A stretch of DNA of 64,000 nucleotides from an uncultured Lachnospiraceae bacterium (lineage in GTDB: Bacteria > Bacillota > Clostridia > Lachnospirales > Lachnospiraceae): assembly GCA_947089905.1 (NCBI GenBank), contig CAMUMG010000008.1, forward strand, positions 1 through 64,000, in the 5' to 3' direction. This document shows positions 1 to 6,900 of this stretch, in pieces. Position 1 is the stretch's first letter; every line of letters starts with the position of its first letter. The notes below the pieces were generated by a model. That model ran no database searches. It was not told where the DNA came from and saw only the letters and a list, made by a program, of their open reading frames with translations. The position numbers were made by a program, and so were the translations under genes.

Positions 1-9
1 AGAAGTAAT

Positions 10-42
10 TTTCTCATCTATATATCATATATAGATGAGAAA
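10..42. repeat. Perfect 16-bp palindrome
   Basis: Two 16-base arms (10-25 and 27-42, beginning TTTCTCATCTATATAT) are perfect reverse complements around a single C. The palindrome lies just past the stop of the minus-strand gene ending at 75, so it may act as its transcription terminator, but no clear T-run follows on either strand. A protein-binding palindrome is the alternative. Confidence 0.6.
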
Positions 43-74
43 GCTAAAGAACATATAAATTTTTTATTTACTAA

Positions 75-1235
75 TTAGGATATAAGTTTATGAGATATAT
101 TAATAATATGTTCAATGGTTAATATATCTTCTTTTGTAATATTTATTTTTTTAGTTCCTACTAATAAGATACTATTACTTTTTATTTTTGAAAGTATTAA
201 TTCTAAAGGTCCTATATGATAAGATATTTTATACATCATATCATCATATTTGTGAAAGTTTAATCCACGATCTATGGTATCTTTTTTGGAATATAAAAAC
301 TGGAAAAATAAATCTGCAATTAAATAATGTTTTGAATATTCAATATCATCATCACAAACTTTTATAATTTGCTTATATTCTTCATTTGTATATGATGACA
401 TCATATCATAAAATAATATTTTATGAATAACTTGTAACTTTTGTAGTAATTCAGGCAATGAAATAACATTATCCCATGTCATAGTAGCGATTTCTTCTAA
501 TGTTTTACCTTTTCTTAAACCATAGTCATAACATATAATACATGCAATAGTATGTAGACAATTTATATCTATAGATTTTAATTTACAATAATAATTAAAA
601 ACTAATATATCTTGAGGAAATTTTATAGTAAAAGGTATATCAATTTTAGAAGTTTTAAATTGTTTTTCAAATTCCTTAGCTTCAGGGGGATAGATAAAGG
701 TACCTCTATCTGTAGTATAGACAAAAATCTCATCATTTTTAATTTCCATTTTTGTTACAATCTTATGAACTATTCCTTGTCGTATTTTTAGATTTTTATT
801 AGTTATTAATTTTTCTGCCTGTACTATTAAAGTTGAATTGTTTTCAAACGCTATAATTAAACGAGTATATTTGTCATTAATTTGATTTATTATTTCTGTG
901 TATTTGATAAGACCATTACGACAACATGAAAAAAAGTAACATGAATGTGAAAATATTTCTTTTAATAAATTGGGTTCAGTAGTCATTATAATACCTACAT
1001 TAAAGGAACTTTCATATAAGCGTTTTAAGAAATCTGTATAATTTTCTCCATCTTGCATACACAATATACTGTAAGTATCTAAGGTAGTTTCACTGTTAAT
1101 AGTTACATTTAGAGTTGTATAATCTAATTTATTTTTACTAGAAATAACAACAATTTTTTCAGAAGTTTTTGAGAGCATAGGAATTAACCCAGCACTTGTC
1201 ATTTTTCCAAATCCTAATATAATAGACGGCATCAT
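75..1235 (-). CDS. Divergent mannitol-dehydrogenase-like (polyol long-chain dehydrogenase) protein
   Basis: This 386-residue protein begins with a Rossmann-type turn (GFGKMTSAG, about residues 8-16). It carries K220-x4-N225-x2-H228, the spacing of the catalytic Lys-Asn-His motif of polyol-specific long-chain dehydrogenases such as MtlD (RKLFTLNTGH in E. coli). A VHKIVT stretch near residue 158 matches the family's VDRIVP segment, and the length equals MtlD's 382 residues. It probably oxidises or reduces a sugar alcohol or sugar-alcohol phosphate in the cytosol, but overall identity looks low and the substrate is unknown. I chose the ATG at 1235 over 1241 because AAGGGGG is then 9 bases upstream. 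An XRE regulator is transcribed ahead of it; no transporter or PTS gene is near. Very low GC suggests an accessory origin. Confidence 0.5.
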   Translation of the reverse strand: MMPSIILGFGKMTSAGLIPMLSKTSEKIVVISSKNKLDYTTLNVTINSETTLDTYSILCMQDGENYTDFLKRLYESSFNVGIIMTTEPNLLKEIFSHSCYFFSCCRNGLIKYTEIINQINDKYTRLIIAFENNSTLIVQAEKLITNKNLKIRQGIVHKIVTKMEIKNDEIFVYTTDRGTFIYPPEAKEFEKQFKTSKIDIPFTIKFPQDILVFNYYCKLKSIDINCLHTIACIICYDYGLRKGKTLEEIATMTWDNVISLPELLQKLQVIHKILFYDMMSSYTNEEYKQIIKVCDDDIEYSKHYLIADLFFQFLYSKKDTIDRGLNFHKYDDMMYKISYHIGPLELILSKIKSNSILLVGTKKINITKEDILTIEHIINISHKLIS

Positions 1236-1317
1236 ACACATTTACCCCCTTCTTATCAACTAGTTGAATTTACCATTATTTAACATCTCTAAATTTCACC
1301 TCCCAAAAAAGGATAAA

Positions 1318-1353
1318 AAGTCCAAATGTTCTCATTTGAGATCATTCGAACTT
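1318..1353 (-). terminator. Hairpin with T-rich tail between regulator and dehydrogenase-like gene
   Basis: Arms 1318-1333 and 1338-1353 pair at 13 of 16 positions around a 4-base loop. On the minus strand the hairpin is followed by TTTTTATCCTTTTTT, which fits a terminator or attenuator after the XRE gene. The palindrome could equally be an operator. The 12-mer AATGATCTCAAA in one arm recurs near 2998-3009. Confidence 0.5.
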
Positions 1354-1392
1354 ATAATCCTATATAAATTAGCCAGTTTATCAGTTTAAATA

Positions 1393-1698
1393 TTACTTTT
1401 CGAGATTATAAAAGTATTTAATAACTTCTTCTTCAACTTGAATATTTAAATCGTTTGCTAAGTCTTGAATATATTTACCTTGATTTTTATTTTCTTTCAA
1501 CTTTGATGTTATATAATATAATCTAAATGCGGTATCTAAAGATAACATCTTATTAGATTTAGGGTTTTCTATATTAAATAATGTGCTTCTTGAGATCATT
1601 AGTTCTTTACAGAATTCAGTTTGGTTCATTCCTAATAATTTCCTCAATAAAAGAATTTTCCCTTTTATATTTTCTTTAATAGATGTTTCTACGATCAT
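1393..1698 (-). CDS. XRE-family helix-turn-helix regulator
   Basis: A 101-residue protein with an N-terminal HTH_3 fold (residues 12-45; the segment RKLLGMNQTEFCKELMISRS is a typical XRE helix-turn-helix) and a short C-terminal helical tail. It is probably a DNA-binding repressor controlling itself and the dehydrogenase-like gene 150 bases downstream. The ATG at 1698 follows GGCGG at a 9-base spacing. A near-consensus promoter lies at 1785-1813. The ligand and the true targets are unknown. Confidence 0.8.
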   Translation of the reverse strand: MIVETSIKENIKGKILLLRKLLGMNQTEFCKELMISRSTLFNIENPKSNKMLSLDTAFRLYYITSKLKENKNQGKYIQDLANDLNIQVEEEVIKYFYNLEK

Positions 1699-1741
1699 GT
1701 CTAATACCGCCTTTCTACGGAATTTAAACGGATAAAACTGG

Positions 1742-1756
1742 AAGTAACAATTACTT
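1742..1756. promoter_or_regulatory. Palindrome in the XRE gene leader (possible operator)
   Basis: AAGTAACAATTACTT is a 6-bp inverted repeat with a 3-base centre. It lies between the -10 box (1785-1790) and the start of the XRE gene, a usual place for an autoregulatory operator. Only the symmetry and position support this. Confidence 0.35.
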
Positions 1757-1784
1757 TATAAACTTCTTTATAAAATCTAATTTA

Positions 1785-1813
1785 AATATAACATATATCA
1801 AACAAAATGTCAA
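1785..1813 (-). promoter_or_regulatory. Sigma-A promoter for the XRE gene
   Basis: On the minus strand TTGACA (1808-1813), a 17-base spacer and TATATT (1785-1790) form a near-consensus promoter about 90 bases ahead of the XRE start codon. Confidence 0.7.
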
Positions 1814-1995
1814 GTAAAAAAGCAAAATGAATATAAAATAATCAATATGGTTTTTGAAAACTAGATAGTTTTACCTTTACATATTTATAAAGCTTAATAT
1901 TAAGAGAAGATAATAGAATAAATTACTAATGATATATTAGGGCTAATAAATTAGTTCATACAATAAGACACATATATTGAGATTATTGATAAACT

Positions 1996-2060
1996 TATTT
2001 TCAAGATCAGTAATGTTCCCGTCAAGAGAGTGAAAATTGAATATGTCAATCTTGAAAATA
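1996..2060. repeat. 12-bp inverted repeat in a gene-free gap
   Basis: TATTTTCAAGAT (1996-2007) and ATCTTGAAAATA (2049-2060) are exact reverse complements 41 bases apart. The surrounding gap 1699-2288 (590 bases) contains no convincing gene; otherwise it holds only promoters and repeats. Confidence 0.5.
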
Positions 2061-2165
2061 TAATCCTAAAATAATATAAAGCGTTTTTATGAATTGAATA
2101 CTTCTATTTGTCTTATTTCTTAATATATATGGAATAGTTTAAATATATTGATGATGAACTTTTAT

Positions 2166-2181
2166 AAAAAAGTTTAAATAT
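2166..2181 (+). repeat. 16-mer repeat, copy 1
   Basis: AAAAAAGTTTAAATAT occurs here and identically at 2486-2501, just upstream and just downstream of the ribbon-helix-helix gene. This copy sits about 16 bases before the -35 box. An inverted partial copy (AACTTTTTTAAAC, 2202-2214) lies in the promoter spacer. Possible operator for the encoded DNA-binding protein. Confidence 0.5.
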
Positions 2182-2196
2182 TCTTTTGTTTTATTG

Positions 2197-2225
2197 TTTA
2201 CAACTTTTTTAAACCATGCTATAAT
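2197..2225 (+). promoter_or_regulatory. Promoter of the ribbon-helix-helix gene
   Basis: TTTACA (2197-2202), a 17-base spacer and TATAAT (2220-2225) form a strong sigma-A promoter 63 bases ahead of the ATG at 2289. The spacer contains an inverted copy of the AAAAAAGTT motif. Confidence 0.75.
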
Positions 2226-2288
2226 ATATATATTAACTAAAAAAGGATTCCATAAATAAAATATTAAGTAAAGAAGGGAGATTTTAGC

Positions 2289-2486
2289 ATGGCATTTTCA
2301 GACAAGCAAGCAGCTTTTAATTATGTGAATCAATATCAAAAGGAAAAATATGATCGTATAACCGTTATGGCGAATAAGGGAAAAAAAGCCGAATATCAGG
2401 CAGCAGCAAAATTAAAGGGAATGAGTTTATCCGCTTTTATCATGTTTTGTGTAGATGAAAAAATAGAAGACATGAAAAATAGTTGA
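2289..2486 (+). CDS. Small ribbon-helix-helix (Arc-type) protein
   Basis: A 65-residue protein. Residues 20-60 (YDRITVMANKG, then AEYQAAAKLKGMSLSAFIMFC) match the strand-helix-helix pattern of Arc/CopG-like regulators common on Firmicute mobile elements. The ATG has GGGAG 8 bases upstream. Identical 16-mers flank the gene, which suggests autoregulation. It could control plasmid-like or element functions, but no replication or transfer gene is present in the window. Confidence 0.7.
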   Translation: MAFSDKQAAFNYVNQYQKEKYDRITVMANKGKKAEYQAAAKLKGMSLSAFIMFCVDEKIEDMKNS

Positions 2487-2501
2487 AAAAAGTTTAAATA
2501 T
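2486..2501 (+). repeat. 16-mer repeat, copy 2
   Basis: Second exact copy of AAAAAAGTTTAAATAT, starting at the last base of the ribbon-helix-helix stop codon and just upstream of the candidate structured RNA. A weak promoter-like TTGAAA (2483-2488) overlaps it. Confidence 0.5.
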
Positions 2502-2521
2502 ACTATACTTATATCAAGATA

Positions 2522-2640
2522 AAGGTAAGGCAATCGCAAGAGCCGAAAGTCTTAAAGCTAAGAACAATATACCTGTGAGGAGGAACCCACAACGAGGCGA
2601 ACAATAGGCAGGAAGATTACTTAGCCGATAGCCTTATCTT
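2522..2640 (+). ncRNA. Candidate structured RNA, unidentified class
   Basis: The ends close with a 10-bp stem (AAGGTAAGGC 2522-2531 with GCCTTATCTT 2631-2640, one G-U). Inside it GCTAAG (2557-2562) pairs with CTTAGC (2620-2625). A hairpin with TGTG/CACA plus GG/CC (2574-2591) and a short AAGA/TCTT hairpin (2538-2553) fit within. Stems nested in order over 119 bases, with purine-rich unpaired parts, are unusual for AT-rich spacer. It lies between two small genes and might be a leader for the gene at 2686 or a separate RNA. I could not match it to a known riboswitch or ribozyme. Confidence 0.45.
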
Positions 2641-2685
2641 ATATTTTAAAGGAAAGCTTGATAATAAGAAAGGATAGTTGATAAA

Positions 2686-2916
2686 GTGACAATCGAAACA
2701 ATGAAAAGCTATCTGAAAAATCAAATAACCGATATCTGGTATTATAATAGTAAAATAGATTATGGGATAGAGGAAAAGTTTTTAAACGCTGAAATTATTG
2801 GAAAGGATCTGAAAATTATTTGGAACGAAATGGGGAAACAGTTAGAAATGGTGATTACCTATTTTACAGAATACACCCTAGAGCAGCTTTATACGATCTG
2901 GATGGAGATAGCATAA
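2686..2916 (+). CDS. Small protein of unknown function
   Basis: A 76-residue acidic protein rich in Ile, Trp and Tyr, with no signal peptide or membrane segment and no recognised domain. I used the GTG at 2686, which has AGAAAGGAT about 11 bases upstream; an in-frame ATG lies at 2701. It follows the candidate structured RNA by 45 bases and is followed by a terminator at 3013, so RNA and gene may be one transcript. Confidence 0.45.
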   Translation: MTIETMKSYLKNQITDIWYYNSKIDYGIEEKFLNAEIIGKDLKIIWNEMGKQLEMVITYFTEYTLEQLYTIWMEIA

Positions 2917-3012
2917 AGAAATTTAGGAAGAACAATAATAGGAACTATCCTGTTTTTCCTTTGTAGAGTGGGGCAGCTTCTAAAAAAATAGTGTACAAAT
3001 GATCTCAAAATT

Positions 3013-3036
3013 AGGCAGGACAGTATCCTGCCTTTT
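3013..3036 (+). terminator. Rho-independent terminator
   Basis: AGGCAGGA (3013-3020) and TCCTGCCT (3026-3033) form a perfect 8-bp stem with a 5-base loop, followed by T residues. It ends the transcript of the gene at 2686-2916. Confidence 0.8.
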
Positions 3037-3065
3037 GTATAGTTTATTAGGGTTATCGTTGCTTT

Positions 3066-3093
3066 TTGTACATTATATAGGATACAATATAAT
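3066..3093 (+). promoter_or_regulatory. Promoter of the gene at 3199
   Basis: TTGTAC (3066-3071), a 16-base spacer and TATAAT (3088-3093). A tandem duplication of ACTAATAACAA follows at 3099-3120. Confidence 0.5.
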
Positions 3094-3198
3094 AAAACAC
3101 TAATAACAAACTAATAACAATATGACGTTAAAAGCTCTTATTTTATGCCAAAAATAATTAGTATCATTTAAGTTACTTTTATAATATGAGGAATAGAA

Positions 3199-3624
3199 AT
3201 GAAAAAGATAAGAATAAAAAGAATACTCTATATGATTGTATCCATTTTCTTGGTATGTGGAATAGTTTTGTTTATTCAATATATGAGACCAAAAAGGTAC
3301 GATTGGGAAGGGTTATTGTGTACACAGGAAGGAGAAAAAGTGAAGGCAATTTTTCACGTTACACAACATAACCATGTTTTTAAGCCAAGTGGACTGACTG
3401 GTGAAATCATTTTAGATGGGGTAACGTATAAATCCTCTTCGAATATAGGATTTGGGACAAAAAAAGATCCTGCATGGAGTTTTTTTGTCCCTAAAGAAAA
3501 TATCAAAAACTTTTTCTTAATGAAGAAATTAAATAATAAATATATTATGATAATAATAAAAGAAAAAGTGTACTTTGGTCCAGCTACAAATAAATCTGAG
3601 GTAGATAATATTTTATCAGAATAG
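3199..3624 (+). CDS. Membrane-anchored protein of unknown function
   Basis: A 141-residue protein with a basic N-terminus (KKIRIKR) and a hydrophobic helix at about residues 9-28, then a soluble domain predicted to lie outside the cell. The start is preceded by GAGG at close spacing. No known domain recognised; there is no lipobox cysteine. It is a single-gene unit between a promoter at 3066 and a hairpin at 3721. Confidence 0.55.
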   Translation: MKKIRIKRILYMIVSIFLVCGIVLFIQYMRPKRYDWEGLLCTQEGEKVKAIFHVTQHNHVFKPSGLTGEIILDGVTYKSSSNIGFGTKKDPAWSFFVPKENIKNFFLMKKLNNKYIMIIIKEKVYFGPATNKSEVDNILSE

Positions 3625-3720
3625 TGGTTGTAAAAACATTTTAGTGAAATGAATAGACTAATTTATCAAAAAGCACACCAAAGTTTGCTGCCCGTCCAAA
3701 TGATTTAGTATAAAGACAAA

Positions 3721-3767
3721 ATAGAAAAACTCCTTCACTACTAGCGATGTGGAGGAGTTTTTTCTAT
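3721..3767. terminator. Bidirectional terminator hairpin
   Basis: ATAGAAAAACTCCT (3721-3734) pairs with AGGAGTTTTTTCTAT (3753-3767) with a single unpaired T. A- and T-runs at the ends allow use on either strand. It follows the gene ending at 3624. Confidence 0.65.
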
Positions 3768-3785
3768 CTTATCTTTTATTAATTT

Positions 3786-3901
3786 CAATCCACTCGCGGC
3801 AGTTAAGAGCAAGACAATGATGTGGATTGCTTCATGGCAGTAGGAGATACACGCCCGCTACTACCATTACAATTAACAGCAATTCCTCTTGCTGTTAATT
3901 G
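3786..3901. repeat. Three consecutive hairpins ahead of the pyrC promoter
   Basis: CAATCCAC/GTGGATTG (3786-3793, 3822-3829), TGGCAGTAG/CTACTACCA (3835-3843, 3858-3866, one mismatch) and CAATTAACAGCAA/TTGCTGTTAATTG (3870-3882, 3889-3901, perfect 13 bp). Together with the hairpin at 3721 these account for most of the gene-free stretch 3625-3980. The pyrC promoter starts at 3902, so the hairpins precede its transcript and are not a pyrC leader. They could be a remnant of an RNA gene or an element end. Confidence 0.45.
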
Positions 3902-3930
3902 TTGAAATAAAGTCTATATTATGATACACT
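3902..3930 (+). promoter_or_regulatory. Promoter of pyrC-pyrF
   Basis: TTGAAA (3902-3907), a 17-base spacer and TACACT (3925-3930) with an extended TG one base ahead of the -10. The transcript leader would be about 45 bases, and no PyrR-type attenuator is visible in it. Confidence 0.5.
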
Positions 3931-3980
3931 ACCTTTAAGTATTTTAAAAGTTTGTCATTTATTAGAAATGAGGTGAAATT

Positions 3981-5285
3981 TTGGTTATTATTATTCAAAA
4001 TGGATATATTTTAAATCCAGCCGATGGCAGAGAGGGAATTTTTGATATTTTAATAGAAGATGGGGTTATTCAGGGGATTGCTTCTAAAATTACAGCACAG
4101 GCAGATCGTATCATAGATGCGTCGAATTGTTATGTTATGCCCGGATTTATTGATTTGCATGTTCATTTAAGAGAGCCCGGATTTGAATATAAAGAGACGA
4201 TTGCTACAGGTACAAAGGCAGCCGCAGCAGGTGGATATACTACCATATGCCCTATGCCAAATACGAAACCTGTGATAGACTGTGCAGAAATGGTAGAATT
4301 TTTAAAACAGAAAGAACAAAAAGAGGCAGCAGTTCATTTAGTTTGTGTTGGTGCAGTAACAAAAGGACAAGCGGGAGAAGAACTTGTAGATTTTGCTGAA
4401 ATAGCAAAGGCAGGAGCACTTGCAGTCAGTGAAGATGGAAAGTCAGTAATGGATATTTGTTTATACAAAGAAGGAATGAAACAAGCAGCAAAAGAAGGGC
4501 TGCTTGTTATGGCACACTGTGAAGAAAAGTCACTTGTAGGAAAAGGTGTGATAAATGAAGGAAAAAGGGCAGAGGAACTTGGACTTTTGGGAATTTCTAA
4601 CTCTGTAGAAGATGTCATTACAGCCAGAGATATTATTTTAGCAAAAGAAACCGGAGCAAGGCTTCATTTATGCCATTGTTCTACAGCAGGAAGTGTAGCA
4701 ATGATAAAGTTAGCAAAGGAACAAAAAATTTCCGTAACGGCAGAAGTATGTCCCCATCATTTTTCAATGAGTGATGAAGAGATTTTAGAAGATGATGGAA
4801 ATTATAAAATGAATCCGCCGCTTCGCAGTCCTAAAGATGTTATCGCTTTAAGAGAGGGATTAAGAGATGGAATTATAGATATTATTTCAACCGATCATGC
4901 TCCACATAGTACAGAGGAAAAATGTACTTCCATGAAAAGAGCACCTTTTGGAATTGTTGGCTCGGAAACAGCTTTTTCTTTAACAATGACACATTTGGTA
5001 AATGCAGGATATTTAACACCAATGCAGATGGTAGAAAAGATGAGTTGGAAACCAGCACAAATTTTAAAATTAGATCGAGGAAATTTATTACCAGGAAAGG
5101 CTGCTGATATTGTGATTGCTGATCCAAAAAAAGAGTATGTTATTGATGCTTCTAATTTTTATTCAAAAGGAAAAAATACGCCATTTCATGGACATAAAGT
5201 TTTTGGAAAAGTACTATTTACTTTAGTAGATGGAAAGATTGTCTATGAGGCAGAAAAAGCAGAAAGGAAAAAAGAATATGATTAA
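3981..5285 (+). CDS. pyrC: Dihydroorotase
   Basis: Cyclises carbamoyl-aspartate to dihydroorotate in pyrimidine synthesis. The 434-residue length fits the class I (long) dihydroorotases. The metal-binding HVHLREPG motif lies near residues 59-66, followed by conserved His residues and a late DHAPH motif near residue 304. The start is a TTG at 3981 with GAGGTG five bases upstream. The stop overlaps the pyrF start by 8 bases, so the two are translationally coupled. Other pyr genes are not in the window. Confidence 0.95.
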   Translation: MVIIIQNGYILNPADGREGIFDILIEDGVIQGIASKITAQADRIIDASNCYVMPGFIDLHVHLREPGFEYKETIATGTKAAAAGGYTTICPMPNTKPVIDCAEMVEFLKQKEQKEAAVHLVCVGAVTKGQAGEELVDFAEIAKAGALAVSEDGKSVMDICLYKEGMKQAAKEGLLVMAHCEEKSLVGKGVINEGKRAEELGLLGISNSVEDVITARDIILAKETGARLHLCHCSTAGSVAMIKLAKEQKISVTAEVCPHHFSMSDEEILEDDGNYKMNPPLRSPKDVIALREGLRDGIIDIISTDHAPHSTEEKCTSMKRAPFGIVGSETAFSLTMTHLVNAGYLTPMQMVEKMSWKPAQILKLDRGNLLPGKAADIVIADPKKEYVIDASNFYSKGKNTPFHGHKVFGKVLFTLVDGKIVYEAEKAERKKEYD

Positions 5286-6204
5286 TCAATTAGTAGAGCA
5301 AATTCAAAAAAAGGAAGCACCGATTGTAGTAGGATTAGATCCTATGCTTTCTTATATTCCAGATTCTATTAAAAGAGAGGCATTTGAAGAGTTTGGGGAA
5401 ACATTAAAGGGAGCTTCAAAAGCAGTATGGCAGTTTAATAAAGCAATTATAGATGCTACAGCAGATTTAATTCCTGCGGTTAAGCCACAGATAGCAATGT
5501 ATGAGCAGTTTGGAGTGGAAGGATTGATTGCTTTTCAAAAAACAGTAGATTACTGTAAGGAAAAAGGACTTATTGTAATTGGAGATATCAAGCGTGGGGA
5601 TATTGGATCGACTTCTGCTGCCTATGCAGTCGCTCACTTAGGAGAAACGAAGGTGGGAAATAAAAGTTATGCTGCTTTTGGAGAAGATTTTGTTACCGTA
5701 AATCCATACCTAGGATCAGATGGTGTTCTTCCGTTTGTTGAAGTATGTAAAGAACATCAGAAAGGTATTTTTGTATTAGTAAAAACCTCAAATCCATCTA
5801 GTGGCGAGTTTCAGGATCAAAAAGTAGATGGTACTCCACTTTATGAACTGGTAGGAAGAAAAGTAGCAGAGTGGGGCGAACAATGTATGGGTGATAAATA
5901 TAGTGAAATTGGTGCAGTGGTTGGTGCAACCTATCCAGAAATGGGAAAGATTTTGCGTAAACTGATGCCAAAAACGTATATCTTAGTTCCGGGATATGGG
6001 GCACAGGGAGGAAAGGGTGCCGATTTAGTACACTATTTTAATTCCGATGGACTTGGTGCAGTGGTAAACTCTTCAAGAGGAATTATTGCTGCCTATAAGC
6101 AAGAAGCATACCAAAAGTTTGGAGTACAGTGTTTTGCAGATGCCTCCAGACAGGCAGTTATTGATATGAGAGAGGATATCCGTTCGGCACTTGCTGCTAA
6201 ATAG
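5278..6204 (+). CDS. pyrF: Orotidine-5'-phosphate decarboxylase
   Basis: Last step of UMP synthesis. The 308 residues and the DIKRGDIGSTS active-site motif (residues 100-110) mark the longer type-2 PyrF family rather than the 240-residue type. The true start is the ATG at 5278, behind GAAAGGAAAAAAG and overlapping the pyrC stop; an upstream in-frame extension lies inside pyrC and is unlikely. It ends 6 bases from the convergent DedA gene with no obvious terminator between. Confidence 0.94.
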   Translation: MINQLVEQIQKKEAPIVVGLDPMLSYIPDSIKREAFEEFGETLKGASKAVWQFNKAIIDATADLIPAVKPQIAMYEQFGVEGLIAFQKTVDYCKEKGLIVIGDIKRGDIGSTSAAYAVAHLGETKVGNKSYAAFGEDFVTVNPYLGSDGVLPFVEVCKEHQKGIFVLVKTSNPSSGEFQDQKVDGTPLYELVGRKVAEWGEQCMGDKYSEIGAVVGATYPEMGKILRKLMPKTYILVPGYGAQGGKGADLVHYFNSDGLGAVVNSSRGIIAAYKQEAYQKFGVQCFADASRQAVIDMREDIRSALAAK

Positions 6205-6210
6205 CAGATG

Positions 6211-6810
6211 TTATTTGGATTTGGTTCGACAGCGGTTTAAGTGGATAGAAATAAAGAGTAAAATAATTAAAAGAAGAATTGGAATACAGATGTTTTTATA
6301 ATCTTTATAATACGAAGAAACCAGACTCCAATTTTCTCTCATTAAATATCCCACTCCAATTAAAACGGTATTCCAAAGTATAATTCCAATAGCAGAGAAA
6401 GTGAGATATTGTTTAAATGGCTGTACAGCAGCACCTGCAATAAAAGCAATATAAGTACGACATAAAGGAATCATACGACCAAATAAAACAGCTGGATTTC
6501 CATAGCGTTCAAATTTTTGTTTAGAGGAATCAATACTTGCCTTTGATTTTGGAAAACGTTTGGAAAGTGCATCTAACAGCGTGTTACCTCCAAATCGCCC
6601 AACTGCATAACAGACACTCGTTCCAAGCAGACCAGCTATAACACTTAATGGAAGAATAACAAGAAACGGAACATGGTGAACACAGGCAAATGCACCAGAA
6701 AACGGAAGGATAATTTCACTGGAAACTGGAAAACAGGCATATTCCAAAAAGATAATAAACATCATAGCAATAAGACCATATTTATCGATGAAATTCGCCA
6801 GAGTCTGCAT
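6211..6810 (-). CDS. DedA-family membrane protein
   Basis: A 199-residue integral membrane protein of the DedA/SNARE-associated family, whose members include scramblases for undecaprenyl phosphate or phosphatidylethanolamine. Visible family marks are the E-x-x-x-P segment (EYACFPVSSEIILPFSG), the FGRMIPLCRTYIAFIAG segment with conserved Arg and Pro residues, and several hydrophobic helices. I chose the ATG at 6810 because GGAGAG precedes it and the length then equals the family norm; the open frame continues to 6948 without a ribosome site. Convergent with pyrF, divergent from ktrB. Confidence 0.85.
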   Translation of the reverse strand: MQTLANFIDKYGLIAMMFIIFLEYACFPVSSEIILPFSGAFACVHHVPFLVILPLSVIAGLLGTSVCYAVGRFGGNTLLDALSKRFPKSKASIDSSKQKFERYGNPAVLFGRMIPLCRTYIAFIAGAAVQPFKQYLTFSAIGIILWNTVLIGVGYLMRENWSLVSSYYKDYKNICIPILLLIILLFISIHLNRCRTKSK

Positions 6811-6900
6811 AGGCTCTCCAAAACAATTCTTTGGCATAATATATGAGATTAGAATGGGAACTATTCCTAAGTTTGAGAAAAGCATAAAAGATGGGTAAAA

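Noticed and set aside
3186-3371. 61-residue frame starting at 3186
   Set aside because: It overlaps the longer 3199-3624 gene in another frame and reads as low-complexity shadow.
3781-3800. Sequence on the minus strand ending in GTGGATTGAAAT, resembling the 3' end of a type I-C CRISPR repeat
   Set aside because: It occurs once, without the 5' half of such repeats, without spacers and without cas genes.
4334-5127. Minus-strand frames inside pyrC
   Set aside because: Shadow frames of a well-conserved dihydroorotase; no independent signals.
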